From Bdellovibrionales bacterium (GTDB lineage: Bacteria > Bdellovibrionota > UBA1018), in assembly GCA_016786465.1 (NCBI GenBank), contig JAEUWC010000015.1, positions 62,001 through 126,000 on the forward strand: 64,000 bases of DNA, written 5' to 3'. Position numbers and translations under genes: made by a program. The notes under the pieces were generated by a model. It saw only the letters and a program-made list of their open reading frames with translations. It did not search any database and was not told where the DNA came from. Each line of letters starts with the position of its first letter. Within the stretch, counting starts at the first letter, position 1. Shown one piece after another: positions 54,389-63,133 of this stretch.

Positions 54389-55112
54389 AGCAAAGAAAAA
54401 AGCGGTCGTGAAGAAAAAAGCACCAAAAAAGGCGGCTGTTAAGAAAGTTGCGAAAAAGAAAGCACCCGCTAAGAAGAAAGCGCCTGCAAAGAAAGCTGCT
54501 GGGAAGAAAGAATCATCCGCAAAGCGCAAAGGGACTTCGTCGGCAAAAACGGTACCGCCTGAAGTCGCGATGGCCCTGACCCATCCGCTGAGCACTCCGC
54601 GCCCGCACCTAAATATTGTGTCGGACAAGCCCGAACCCGAAACCGCAGAAAAATTAAAGGCCGGCGATAAGGCCCCCGGATTTTCGCTGCAGACCGATGA
54701 AGGAAAAACGGTCAGCCTGGCTTCGCTAGCCGGAAAGAAAGTCGTTTTGTATTTCTATCCCAAGGACGACACCCCGGGATGCACCAAGGAATCTTGCGAC
54801 TTTCGCGATTCCTTGAACCGCGTGACGAAATCCGACGCTGTGATTTACGGAATCAGCAAAGACAGCGTCGAAAGTCACAAAAAATTTCGTGAAAAGTTCA
54901 GCCTGAATTTTCCACTTCTTTCAGATCCTACGGGTAAGACCTGCGAAGATTACGGCGTCTGGAAAGAAAAATCGATGTACGGACGCAAGTACATGGGCAT
55001 CGAACGCATGACGTTCTTGATCGGTAAAGACGGCAAAATCAAGAAGGTCTATCCTAAAGTGAAAGTCGAAGGTCACGTTGAACAGGTGATCGCTGACTTG
55101 GCGACGATCTAA
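54381..55112 (+). CDS. bcp: Bcp-type peroxiredoxin with N-terminal histone-H1-like Lys/Ala tail
   Basis: 243 aa, GTG start. Residues 1-50 are Lys/Ala/Pro-rich repeats (KKAPAKKAAGKK), like the tail of AlgP/histone H1. A linker (about 50-90) leads to a 1-Cys/2-Cys peroxiredoxin with GDKAPGFSLQ, YFYPKDDTPGCTKESCDFRD (peroxidatic Cys in TPGCT, resolving Cys in ESC) and the Thr/Cys order of BCP. It reduces peroxides with thioredoxin; the tail should bind DNA or RNA and may park the enzyme on the nucleoid. The tail is absent in ordinary Bcp. Confidence 0.9.
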   Translation: MAKAKKKAVVKKKAPKKAAVKKVAKKKAPAKKKAPAKKAAGKKESSAKRKGTSSAKTVPPEVAMALTHPLSTPRPHLNIVSDKPEPETAEKLKAGDKAPGFSLQTDEGKTVSLASLAGKKVVLYFYPKDDTPGCTKESCDFRDSLNRVTKSDAVIYGISKDSVESHKKFREKFSLNFPLLSDPTGKTCEDYGVWKEKSMYGRKYMGIERMTFLIGKDGKIKKVYPKVKVEGHVEQVIADLATI

Positions 55113-56396
55113 GTGACCTCTCTTTTCGTTACCAGCGCCAAAGGCTTTGAAGGGGCACTTGCCGACGAATTGAAACAGGCCTGTGGAATCGGTGAACTAG
55201 TCGCTAAGATTCACCGCGAACGCGGTGGCGTCCGAATCCTTCCGTTTGAAAACGAAGAAGCGAAGCTGATTGAAGCCGCCTACCGGATCTGTTTTTTTTC
55301 AAGGGTCGCGGGACGGGTTCTTTGGGAACTGAAAACCTTTGAATGTAGGACCGCCGACCAGCTTTACACAGGAATTCGATCCATTCATTGGACCAACCAT
55401 ATCGCCCCGGACGGAACGATGGTGGTGGATTTTCATGGTGTGAATTCGGCGATCAAAAATACTCAGTTCGGGGCTTTGAAAACCAAGGACGCGATTTGCG
55501 ATCAGCTTCGTACCTTAAAGGGTCAACGTCCTTCGATCGACACCAAAAAGCCAGACGTTCGCGTTTCGGTTCACTTGGACAAGAAAAATCAAGCGGCCGT
55601 GGCGATCGACCTTTCGGGCGACAGTTTGCATATTCGGGGCTATCGAACCGAAACGGTGATGGCGCCGTTGAAAGAAAATCTTGCGGCGGGAATTCTTTGG
55701 TTATCGGGCTGGGCTGAAAAATCAAAGACCGGCGTTCCATTGATGGATCCTTTTTGTGGTTCCGGAACCATTGTCCTAGAAGGCGCCTTCATGGCCTTGG
55801 ATTTTGCACCCGGGCTTTTGCGCTGGAAGAAACCCATGTCGACTGCAGCCTTTGGTTTTGAAAGGTGGCTAGGGCGGGACGACGCGAAAATTCAGTCGAT
55901 TTATGAAGAAGCGCAAGGTCGGGTTCAGGCCCGAATTGAAGCCCTTCGGGGCGGAAAAGGTCCACGTACGCTGCAGCGCATAGTCGGCTTTGACCAAGAT
56001 GCGGAAGCCATCAAGGCCGCGCTTTCCAATCTTCACGCGTCTGGAATTCCCGATTTTCAGAAAAACGCATCTTCCATTCAGGTCCATTTCGAAAAAAAGG
56101 AACTGGGGCAAGGAGCCGTTCCTTCAGGGCGTTCAGGTTGGATTGTGACCAATCCCCCTTACGGTCTTCGAATCGGTGAAACGCAGGCGTTGCAAAGGCT
56201 TTACAGAAGCTTTGGCGACTTCATGAAGAAGTCTTGCGAAGGGTGGAATGCAGCGGTGATCACCGAAGCCACTGACTTGGCGAAGTCCATCGGACTGAAG
56301 CCGTCGGCCAAGATCCCGGTTTGGAACGGCCCCATCGAGTGCCGGGTCCTGACCTATCAGTTATATGCGGGTAGTCAAAAAACTGAGGAGAATTGA
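55113..56396 (+). CDS. RlmL-like 23S rRNA (guanine-N2) methyltransferase with THUMP
   Basis: 427 aa. GTG 55113 follows the previous stop directly. A THUMP-like N-terminus (about 1-160) precedes a methyltransferase with PLMDPFCGSGTIVLEGA (about 209-225) and WIVTNPPYGLRIGE. It corresponds to the N-terminal half of RlmKL (m2G2445). Downstream a 37-bp gap leads to an unknown gene. Confidence 0.9.
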   Translation: MTSLFVTSAKGFEGALADELKQACGIGELVAKIHRERGGVRILPFENEEAKLIEAAYRICFFSRVAGRVLWELKTFECRTADQLYTGIRSIHWTNHIAPDGTMVVDFHGVNSAIKNTQFGALKTKDAICDQLRTLKGQRPSIDTKKPDVRVSVHLDKKNQAAVAIDLSGDSLHIRGYRTETVMAPLKENLAAGILWLSGWAEKSKTGVPLMDPFCGSGTIVLEGAFMALDFAPGLLRWKKPMSTAAFGFERWLGRDDAKIQSIYEEAQGRVQARIEALRGGKGPRTLQRIVGFDQDAEAIKAALSNLHASGIPDFQKNASSIQVHFEKKELGQGAVPSGRSGWIVTNPPYGLRIGETQALQRLYRSFGDFMKKSCEGWNAAVITEATDLAKSIGLKPSAKIPVWNGPIECRVLTYQLYAGSQKTEEN

Positions 56397-56433
56397 ATTC
56401 TGCTCGGGTCTTTTTGGGTTTACATTCTGGGTT

Positions 56434-57027
56434 ATGAAGCAACCCGAATATTCAAAAAATCAAACCCAGTCGATCATTCACGACAGCCCAAATCAGGCCG
56501 ATGCACAGACTGAAAACTTACTGAAACTTTTGGAAGAACAAGAAGCGATTCGGAAGAACAAACTTCCTTCGGTTCGCACCGTTCTTGCCGTGCTTTCATC
56601 CAAAGGCGTTGTTTTCGATACCGACGCCTTGAAACAAAAAATCGTCATGACCTATCCGGATGCGACGGTGTTTTTTCTGACCACCACGGGACAAGCCATT
56701 GGTCCGAAGGCGCCCGGTAAAGTGGACTTACTGGTGGATTTCACCAGCCCCCGCAGCCGGCAAGGCTGGTTCTATGCCCGCAAACTTCGTCGCATGGCCA
56801 AGTTCGCCGTGGGCAGAAACGCCGGACTTTTTCGCAAATCCATCTACAATCGCATCGTCGATGAAAAAAAGATGGCTGACCTTCCTTCAGATCTTCTGGA
56901 TCGTGAACGTCTGGTTCAAAGAAAAGTACTGGAACTGGTCGGAATCACGATTGCTCAAAAAGGGGAAACCGGTCCGGATCTAGGCCAGTCGATTGCACTG
57001 GATCTGCCGCCCATGGCCAGGCTCTGA
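56434..57027 (+). CDS. Protein of unknown function upstream of resB
   Basis: 197 aa from ATG 56434; the open frame extends to 56365. Soluble and mixed alpha/beta with no signal. VDLLVDFTSPRSRQGWFYAR (about 104-123) and the basic KLRRMAKFAVGRNAGLF are the most striking parts, but I do not recognise a family. Its stop overlaps the resB start by TGATG, so it is made with ResB and could help cytochrome c maturation. Confidence 0.75.
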   Translation: MKQPEYSKNQTQSIIHDSPNQADAQTENLLKLLEEQEAIRKNKLPSVRTVLAVLSSKGVVFDTDALKQKIVMTYPDATVFFLTTTGQAIGPKAPGKVDLLVDFTSPRSRQGWFYARKLRRMAKFAVGRNAGLFRKSIYNRIVDEKKMADLPSDLLDRERLVQRKVLELVGITIAQKGETGPDLGQSIALDLPPMARL

Positions 57028-58538
57028 TGAAGTTTTCGGAAACCGCCGGAAAATTCTTCGAGCGGATCTACGAAATCCTGATTTCGCTTAAGCTCGCGGT
57101 CATCACGATCGGGATTCTTTTGGTTTCCTTGATCACAGCGACTTTTTTGGAATCGATCTACGACACACCGACGGCTCAGTACTGGGTCTATCGGTCGTTT
57201 TGGTTTTACCTGGTTCTGCTTTGCTTAGGTTTAAACATTCTTTTTGTCGCCATCAGTCGCTGGCCTTGGAAAAAGCACCACACCGCATTTCTTCTGGCCC
57301 ACTTAGGAATCATGATGATTTTGATCGGTTCCTGGATCACGCAGCGTTACGGCCTGGATGGAAACCTGCGCTTCACCGAAGGCGAAGCTTCTTCGCTGGT
57401 GGAACTTTCAGATTTGATGGTGGTGGTCGCGGATGGTCCCGAAGTAAAGACCTTTCCGATTCAGTGGACCCCGCCTTCGGCCCATTTTTCAAAAGTTCGA
57501 ATGGACGACTATGGATTGGTGGTCGACCGTTGGATCACGCACGCTGAAGGCGATTACGATTTCATGGATTCCGGGGACCAGACATCGCAACCTGCGGTGA
57601 AGATCCGCGTGCAAGGCGGTCCGATGAGAATCGTTCAGGATTACTGGCTTTGGGGCGGCGACGTGAACTTTGCAAGGCGCCAAGCCGGGCCTGCGCAGAT
57701 CAAACTGATCACCGAAAAATTTCCGCTGGAAAAAGAAGATCTGAAAGTCGATCCCAAACGCTTAAGCGATCCCAAAGCGGTTCAAGCGGCCCATTCGGCT
57801 TCGCCGCTTTTTGGAACGGGCAAGGGCCCCGAACTTCGAATTCGCCTAAAGGGCGGAAAGATCGAAGCCGAAGCCGTTTCGCGCGAAGGAAAGAAAGTTC
57901 AGATCACCGCCGAACCCAACGCCGAAAAAGTTTATGAAACGGGATGGAAGGGGAACGTCACGGTCAGTTTTCTTGCAATCGTTCCGCACGCGACGGCAGT
58001 TGCGACCTATCGTCCTTCGCAGATTCAGTACGGAAATTCCGCGCCTAGCTCTGCCATTCGGATTGCAGCGCAAGACCTAGATCCGCAAACCACGGATCAG
58101 CAGGCAGTTCGATCGGGAAAAGCCGTATGGCTAGGGTTGGGTGAAAGGGCAGTATTCAAGATTCGTGATCGTGAAGTCGCCATGGGATTTACGACTCAAA
58201 GGGTTCAGCTGCCTTTTTCTTTGAAACTGAAAGAATTTCGAATCGATCGTTATGACGGAAGTCGGGATCCGAAAGAATATTCTTCGTTTGTTCATGTCAG
58301 TCAGGGCCAGGGCAAGTATACAGACCCCATTCACATTCGCATGAACGAACCGCTTCAACACAATGGCATTACATTTTATCAGGCCAGCTATGAAGAAGGA
58401 TTTCCAAGACCGGTCACTTCGATTCTGTCGGTGAACCGCGACCCGGGACGGTGGCTGAAGTATTGGGGTTCCTTAATTTTGGTTTTAGGCACGATTCTGC
58501 TTTTCGTGAAAAAGTACGTCAGAAGGAGCAAGGCATGA
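57027..58538 (+). CDS. resB: Cytochrome c biogenesis protein ResB/CcsB
   Basis: 503 aa with about four membrane helices: three near the N-terminus (about 17-40, 57-78, 84-102) and one near the end (about 477-497). The large periplasmic domain between has beta-rich features and the sequence RIVQDYWLWGGDVNF. ResB with CcsA forms System II, which exports haem and joins it to apocytochromes. Coupled by overlaps to both neighbours. Confidence 0.9.
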   Translation: MKFSETAGKFFERIYEILISLKLAVITIGILLVSLITATFLESIYDTPTAQYWVYRSFWFYLVLLCLGLNILFVAISRWPWKKHHTAFLLAHLGIMMILIGSWITQRYGLDGNLRFTEGEASSLVELSDLMVVVADGPEVKTFPIQWTPPSAHFSKVRMDDYGLVVDRWITHAEGDYDFMDSGDQTSQPAVKIRVQGGPMRIVQDYWLWGGDVNFARRQAGPAQIKLITEKFPLEKEDLKVDPKRLSDPKAVQAAHSASPLFGTGKGPELRIRLKGGKIEAEAVSREGKKVQITAEPNAEKVYETGWKGNVTVSFLAIVPHATAVATYRPSQIQYGNSAPSSAIRIAAQDLDPQTTDQQAVRSGKAVWLGLGERAVFKIRDREVAMGFTTQRVQLPFSLKLKEFRIDRYDGSRDPKEYSSFVHVSQGQGKYTDPIHIRMNEPLQHNGITFYQASYEEGFPRPVTSILSVNRDPGRWLKYWGSLILVLGTILLFVKKYVRRSKA

Positions 58539-60241
58539 AAATTCGAAATGCGCTTTTGGGACTGATCTTCGTTTCGTCTTGGGCGTCGGCATCTGATTTG
58601 GCCCTGCCCGAAATCCCAAAAAAGAAATGGGACTTTTCAGAATTCGCCCAGACGCCGACGCATGTGGGGGGGCGCCTAAAGCCTTTGGACACCTTTGCTC
58701 GTGAAGTCGTGCTTCAGCTGACGTCTTCACGAAGTTACAAGGGTTGGGACCCGGTTGATTTCGTGCTTTCATTGGCCGCCCATCCAGCCGACTGGGAAAC
58801 GATGCCCATCATTTCCGTTTCGCTTTTGGATGTGAAAAGGCAGTTGGGTTTAGAAGAAAAGCGAAGCCATTTTTCGGCAGTTGAATTGATTCGGGATTCC
58901 TACCTGGGCCAGTACGCTCAGCGTTTAGGTTCGGATTCAAAATCCATGGTTCCCAATCTTTCGGGGGGTGTTGCCAAGGCTGATCCACGCGAACAAGAAA
59001 TCAAGAAGATCCTGGAACGGCTTCTTTTGTTTAGAAGTCTGGCCAATGGCGACGCCTGGACCCTGATTCCAGCGACGGGCGGGCATCCCTGGAGCCCGCT
59101 TTCGGACAAGAATCAGAAAGGACCTGAAGCCACTGAAATTCGCGCACACTTTGCCGGAATGCTTCAGGCATATCGAAACGAAGACGAAAAAACTTTTCGT
59201 GGCGGAAGCCTTCATGTTCGACAGGCGGTCTTGAAAGCCATGAAGCTGGAAGACCCCAAGTCCATGACTGAAGATCTGAAGCGCGAAGTGAAGACACTGG
59301 GTTCTGAAGTTTTTTACAACCGCTTGCACCCCTTTATGTGGGGTTGGATTCTGTATCTGCTGGGTGCAATTCTTTGGATCTTTGTGCTGGTTCAAAACCC
59401 AAAAGCGAAAGCGGTTTTCAATACGCTGGCTTTGTCGGCCACCGGAATGGGTTTACTAGCGCATATTACCGGCATCACCCTTCGCTGCTACATCGCGGGT
59501 CGCCCTCCGGTTTCAAACATGTACGAATCGATTGTCTGGGTGGCGCTTGGCGTGATGGCCTTCGGCGCCATCATTTATGCAACTCAGCGCCAGGCCGTTC
59601 TTTTGGCTGTTTCTTGTGTATTGGCCTGTTTTGGTTTGATCGCAGCCGATGCTGCACCCGCGATGATGGATCCTGGAATTCATCCTTTGGTTCCAGTCCT
59701 TCGCAGCAACTATTGGCTGACGATCCACGTCTTGACGATCACTTTGGGTTACGCGGCATTCGCCCTTAGCCTGGGGATTTCAAACGTCACGCTTTGGAAC
59801 TTTCTGAAAAAAGCGAACGCTTCTAAAATTGCCGGACTCAATCAGCTTTCCTATCGTGCAATGCAATTCGGAGTGGTTTTGCTGGCTGCCGGAACGATTT
59901 TGGGCGGAATCTGGGCGGACGCTTCTTGGGGTCGTTTTTGGGGATGGGATCCTAAGGAAGTCTGGGCACTGATCGCTCTTTTAGGCTACATCGCGATCCT
60001 TCACGCACGGTACGTGGGTTGGATTCAGCAATTCGGATTCGCCGCTTCAAGCGTCGTTTCCTTCATGTTGGTCGTGATGGCGTGGTACGGCGTCAATTTC
60101 GTGCTGGGCGAAGGAAAACATTCGTATGGTTTCGCCAGCGGCGGTCGCGGCCCGGTCTTTACTGTTTGCGGACTTCAGCTTCTTTTTGTTCTTTGGGTGG
60201 CTGCGCGGCAACAGGGGTGGCTGAAGAAGGTCCGTCTTTAA
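58535..60241 (+). CDS. ccsA: Cytochrome c biogenesis protein CcsA/ResC with long periplasmic N-terminus
   Basis: 568 aa from ATG 58535 (strong site AAGGAGCAAGGC before it; ATGA overlap with resB). A signal-like start, then about 270 residues outside the membrane, then eight helices (from about 268). The WWD haem-handling motif is at about 460-480 (WGRFWGWDPKEVWALI) with His residues around. The N-terminal extension is longer than in classic CcsA. Its last 83 bp are overlapped by the convergent START gene. Confidence 0.92.
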   Translation: MKIRNALLGLIFVSSWASASDLALPEIPKKKWDFSEFAQTPTHVGGRLKPLDTFAREVVLQLTSSRSYKGWDPVDFVLSLAAHPADWETMPIISVSLLDVKRQLGLEEKRSHFSAVELIRDSYLGQYAQRLGSDSKSMVPNLSGGVAKADPREQEIKKILERLLLFRSLANGDAWTLIPATGGHPWSPLSDKNQKGPEATEIRAHFAGMLQAYRNEDEKTFRGGSLHVRQAVLKAMKLEDPKSMTEDLKREVKTLGSEVFYNRLHPFMWGWILYLLGAILWIFVLVQNPKAKAVFNTLALSATGMGLLAHITGITLRCYIAGRPPVSNMYESIVWVALGVMAFGAIIYATQRQAVLLAVSCVLACFGLIAADAAPAMMDPGIHPLVPVLRSNYWLTIHVLTITLGYAAFALSLGISNVTLWNFLKKANASKIAGLNQLSYRAMQFGVVLLAAGTILGGIWADASWGRFWGWDPKEVWALIALLGYIAILHARYVGWIQQFGFAASSVVSFMLVVMAWYGVNFVLGEGKHSYGFASGGRGPVFTVCGLQLLFVLWVAARQQGWLKKVRL

Positions 60242-60905
60242 GACCGTATTGCGCAACCACGGGGTGTGGAACGATATCCGGTTTTGAAGCCTGCTTCAGG
60301 ATGTTGGTGATCGTTTTCTGCGGAAAAGTTTTTTGAATGATGTTGACGATGAAGGCAGGAATGTTCCCCTTGGGGTCTGCGTGGGATTCGGCAAGGATTT
60401 CAGTTCCTTTTCCGCCATCGATGGACTTCATTTCAAATTTCGCGAATTTGATGTCGCCGCGAACTAGGTCTGGATTTTCAGGATAATCGGGTAGCGTAAC
60501 AGATTCGACAAAAAGCGTGACCGTTTTCTTTTCCTTGTTCGGAGTAATCGTCGTGTGCGTCACGAAGTCACGATCTTTCAAAGGCCAGGGTACACGGGTG
60601 ATGAAGTGTTCCCATTTTTCAAATGGCGAAGTTTTTTTGATCAGCTTTGCGTAACGAACCCTTTCGGCCCATTCGGTCCTGCGCTCGGTATCAAAAACGA
60701 TGCTTAGGACGATTTCTAGCGGTGCCGCAATCTTGGCTTCGCCCCGATACGCGTAAACTGAACTTCCCGGAATTTCTTTTCGATAAACGGTGACGACGTC
60801 GGATTTCGCGACTTCGACCCATTCTTGATCGCTGGATGCCCAAATCGAAGAAGGAACAATTGCGTAAAACAGGACCCCTAGCGTCAATGCTGATTTCATC
60901 ATCAT
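60159..60905 (-). CDS. Secreted START-domain protein, second paralogue
   Basis: 248 aa (MMMKSALTLG; shorter starts possible). Signal peptide ending SIWA-SS. START domain with YRKEIPGSSVYAYRGEAKI, VPWPLKDRDFV and NIPAFIVNIIQKTFPQK, matching the protein at 21033-21704. The last 28 residues (PVAAQPPKEQKEAE) form a polar tail not found in the paralogue; they are encoded by the part antisense to the ccsA 3' end. Lies 2 bp after the helicase gene. Confidence 0.85.
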   Translation of the reverse strand: MMMKSALTLGVLFYAIVPSSIWASSDQEWVEVAKSDVVTVYRKEIPGSSVYAYRGEAKIAAPLEIVLSIVFDTERRTEWAERVRYAKLIKKTSPFEKWEHFITRVPWPLKDRDFVTHTTITPNKEKKTVTLFVESVTLPDYPENPDLVRGDIKFAKFEMKSIDGGKGTEILAESHADPKGNIPAFIVNIIQKTFPQKTITNILKQASKPDIVPHPVVAQYGLKDGPSSATPVAAQPPKEQKEAEVRKQ

Positions 60906-60907
60906 GA

Positions 60908-63052
60908 CTAACGATTAGAAATCTGATTGCGAATTGCGGCAAGGAAATCCTTCACCTTGCCTTCGTGTTCGGCTTGTTTTTCGGCAGTCGAAAGATCTGG
61001 GGTTTTAGACTCGTTGCGTATCAGCATCAGATCACTTGGAATTTCGTCCAAGAATCGGCTGGGGTTGCGGGGGACGTCCTTTCCATAACGGATCCGATTT
61101 CGGGTACGGGTCAGAATCAGTCGGTCTTTGGCCCGAGTAATCCCGACGTAACAAAGGCGTCTTTCTTCTGACAGGTCTCCGTCGCCTTCTAAAGTGCGCC
61201 GGTGGGGCAGTAGGCCTTCTTCCATGCCCACCAAGAAAACGACTGGGAATTCCAGGCCCTTGGCCCCATGCAAAGTCATCAAAGTCACTTCGTCGCGGGG
61301 TTCGTTGTTTTCTTTTTCGTCTTTGTCGTCTGTCGCTTCAAGGGTCATCAGCGCCAGAAAGTCGCGAAGAAGATCAAAAGCGGTTTTTGCTGAACGAACT
61401 TCGGATTCTTTCATTTGTCCCAAAGCGCTTGCCATTTCGTCGCAGTTTTCCCACTTCTTGGCCGCCGCAACGACGTCTTCGGAATCTTCTTCCAAAGCCT
61501 GCTTGATTCCGATTTTCGAAAGGCTTTCTTTTGCCCAAAGGGATGCCGCTTCGGCAGTGACGGGGGCTTTTTCCAAGGCTTCCTGAAGCCCACGGATCAG
61601 TTGGTAAAAGACCAAAAGCGCTGCTCGCGCTTTGTCGGTGAAAGATTCGGGATATGAACCCGGTTGGGTACAGATTTTTTCAAGAACCTGAAAAAGGCAG
61701 GATCCTTCTTGCAAAGCGATTGCCCCCAGGTTTTCCAAAGTCGTTCGTCCAATGCCACGGGTCGGCCAGTTCACAATGCGACGGAAAGAAGCATCGTCTT
61801 GAATGTTCACAATCAGGCGCCAGTAAGACAGCAGATCCTTGATTTCTTTTCGGTCCAAAAACGAAAGCGTCCCGACCATCTTGTAAGGAATGTTGCGCAT
61901 TCGAAGCGCTTCTTCAAAAAGTCGCGACTGAGGATTCGATCGATAAAGAATCGCGAAATCCTTCCATGGGCGAATTTGCTGAAAGTTTCCTTGGACGGCG
62001 GTTTTTGCCAATCGAAAGATTTCGTCGCCCACGACATCCGCTTCACCGCGGTCGTCTTCGCAAAGAATCATTTCCAAGGGTTCGCCTTGACCTCGATCCG
62101 ACCAAAGGGATTTCGGGTGTCGAATTCGATTCTTTGAAATGACTTGGTTTGCCGCGTTCAGAATCGTCGAAGTGCTTCGATAGTTCTGATCCAAAGTGAT
62201 CGTTTTTGCGCCCGTGAAATGTTGATTGAAATGCAGGATGTGGGTGGGGTCTGCGCCTCTCCATGCGTAAATGGATTGATCATCGTCGCCAACCACGCAG
62301 ATGTTCTGCGTTTTTTCAGTCAGCGCCTTTAAAAGGCGGCTTTGCGCTGGGTTTGTGTCCTGGTATTCGTCGACCAAAATGTAGCGAAATCGAGCGTTCA
62401 GTTCGCGCCGAACTTCTTCATTTTGTTCGACCAAGCTGACTGCGTGAAAAAGCAGGTCGTCAAAGTCCATCGAAGCCTGAAGCTTCAGCTGGTCCTGATA
62501 CTTCACATACGCATTCGCGGTGATGATCGCGTAATCCCCCGCAAGCGCCTTTCGATCCAAGAAATACCGTTCCGCGGTTTCGTGGCTTAGAAAGCGATTC
62601 TTCGCCTGACCGATTTCAAAAAGAATGGTGTCTGGATCGAACTTCTTGTCGTCGATTTTCAGATTCTTCAGAATACCGCGGATGATGTCGACCTGGTCGT
62701 TGCGATCGATGATCGTGAAGTGATTCGGAAACCCGATCTGACCCGCGTACTGGCGAAGGATTCGAACGCAAAGCCCGTGAAAAGTCGCGATCGTCAAACC
62801 TTGTGCTGCCTTCTGACCCGAAACCTTCGTCACCAGATCCTTGACCCGTTCCCGAAGTTCTTCGGCCGCCTTACGCGTAAACGACAAGCCCAGGATCGCA
62901 GTCGCTGGAACCTTTCGTTCCGCAATCAAGTGCGCGATGCGATAGGTCATGGTGCTGGTCTTTCCGCTTCCGGCACCGGCTAGGACCAAAAGGGGGCCAT
63001 CGCCAAATAGGACGGCTTCTTTTTGTCGGCTGTTCAAACGATTCAGATTCAT
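60908..63052 (-). CDS. UvrD/PcrA/Rep-type DNA helicase
   Basis: 714 aa from ATG 63052. All SF1A motifs: I AGAGSGKTS (26-33), II DEYQDTNPAQ, III DDDQSIYAWRGA, IV LDQNYRST, V TLHGAKGLEFPVVFLVG and VI YVGITRAKDRL. A 3'-5' helicase for repair or replication restart. Size fits PcrA/UvrD/Rep; without a domain search the exact member is not named. Confidence 0.93.
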   Translation of the reverse strand: MNLNRLNSRQKEAVLFGDGPLLVLAGAGSGKTSTMTYRIAHLIAERKVPATAILGLSFTRKAAEELRERVKDLVTKVSGQKAAQGLTIATFHGLCVRILRQYAGQIGFPNHFTIIDRNDQVDIIRGILKNLKIDDKKFDPDTILFEIGQAKNRFLSHETAERYFLDRKALAGDYAIITANAYVKYQDQLKLQASMDFDDLLFHAVSLVEQNEEVRRELNARFRYILVDEYQDTNPAQSRLLKALTEKTQNICVVGDDDQSIYAWRGADPTHILHFNQHFTGAKTITLDQNYRSTSTILNAANQVISKNRIRHPKSLWSDRGQGEPLEMILCEDDRGEADVVGDEIFRLAKTAVQGNFQQIRPWKDFAILYRSNPQSRLFEEALRMRNIPYKMVGTLSFLDRKEIKDLLSYWRLIVNIQDDASFRRIVNWPTRGIGRTTLENLGAIALQEGSCLFQVLEKICTQPGSYPESFTDKARAALLVFYQLIRGLQEALEKAPVTAEAASLWAKESLSKIGIKQALEEDSEDVVAAAKKWENCDEMASALGQMKESEVRSAKTAFDLLRDFLALMTLEATDDKDEKENNEPRDEVTLMTLHGAKGLEFPVVFLVGMEEGLLPHRRTLEGDGDLSEERRLCYVGITRAKDRLILTRTRNRIRYGKDVPRNPSRFLDEIPSDLMLIRNESKTPDLSTAEKQAEHEGKVKDFLAAIRNQISNR

Positions 63053-63133
63053 TTCGAAACCAGTGTCTTGATGGAACACCTGCTGGTCAAGTCACGATTG
63101 GAAGAAATTCGGTGCCCACGATATGCTTTCCAC

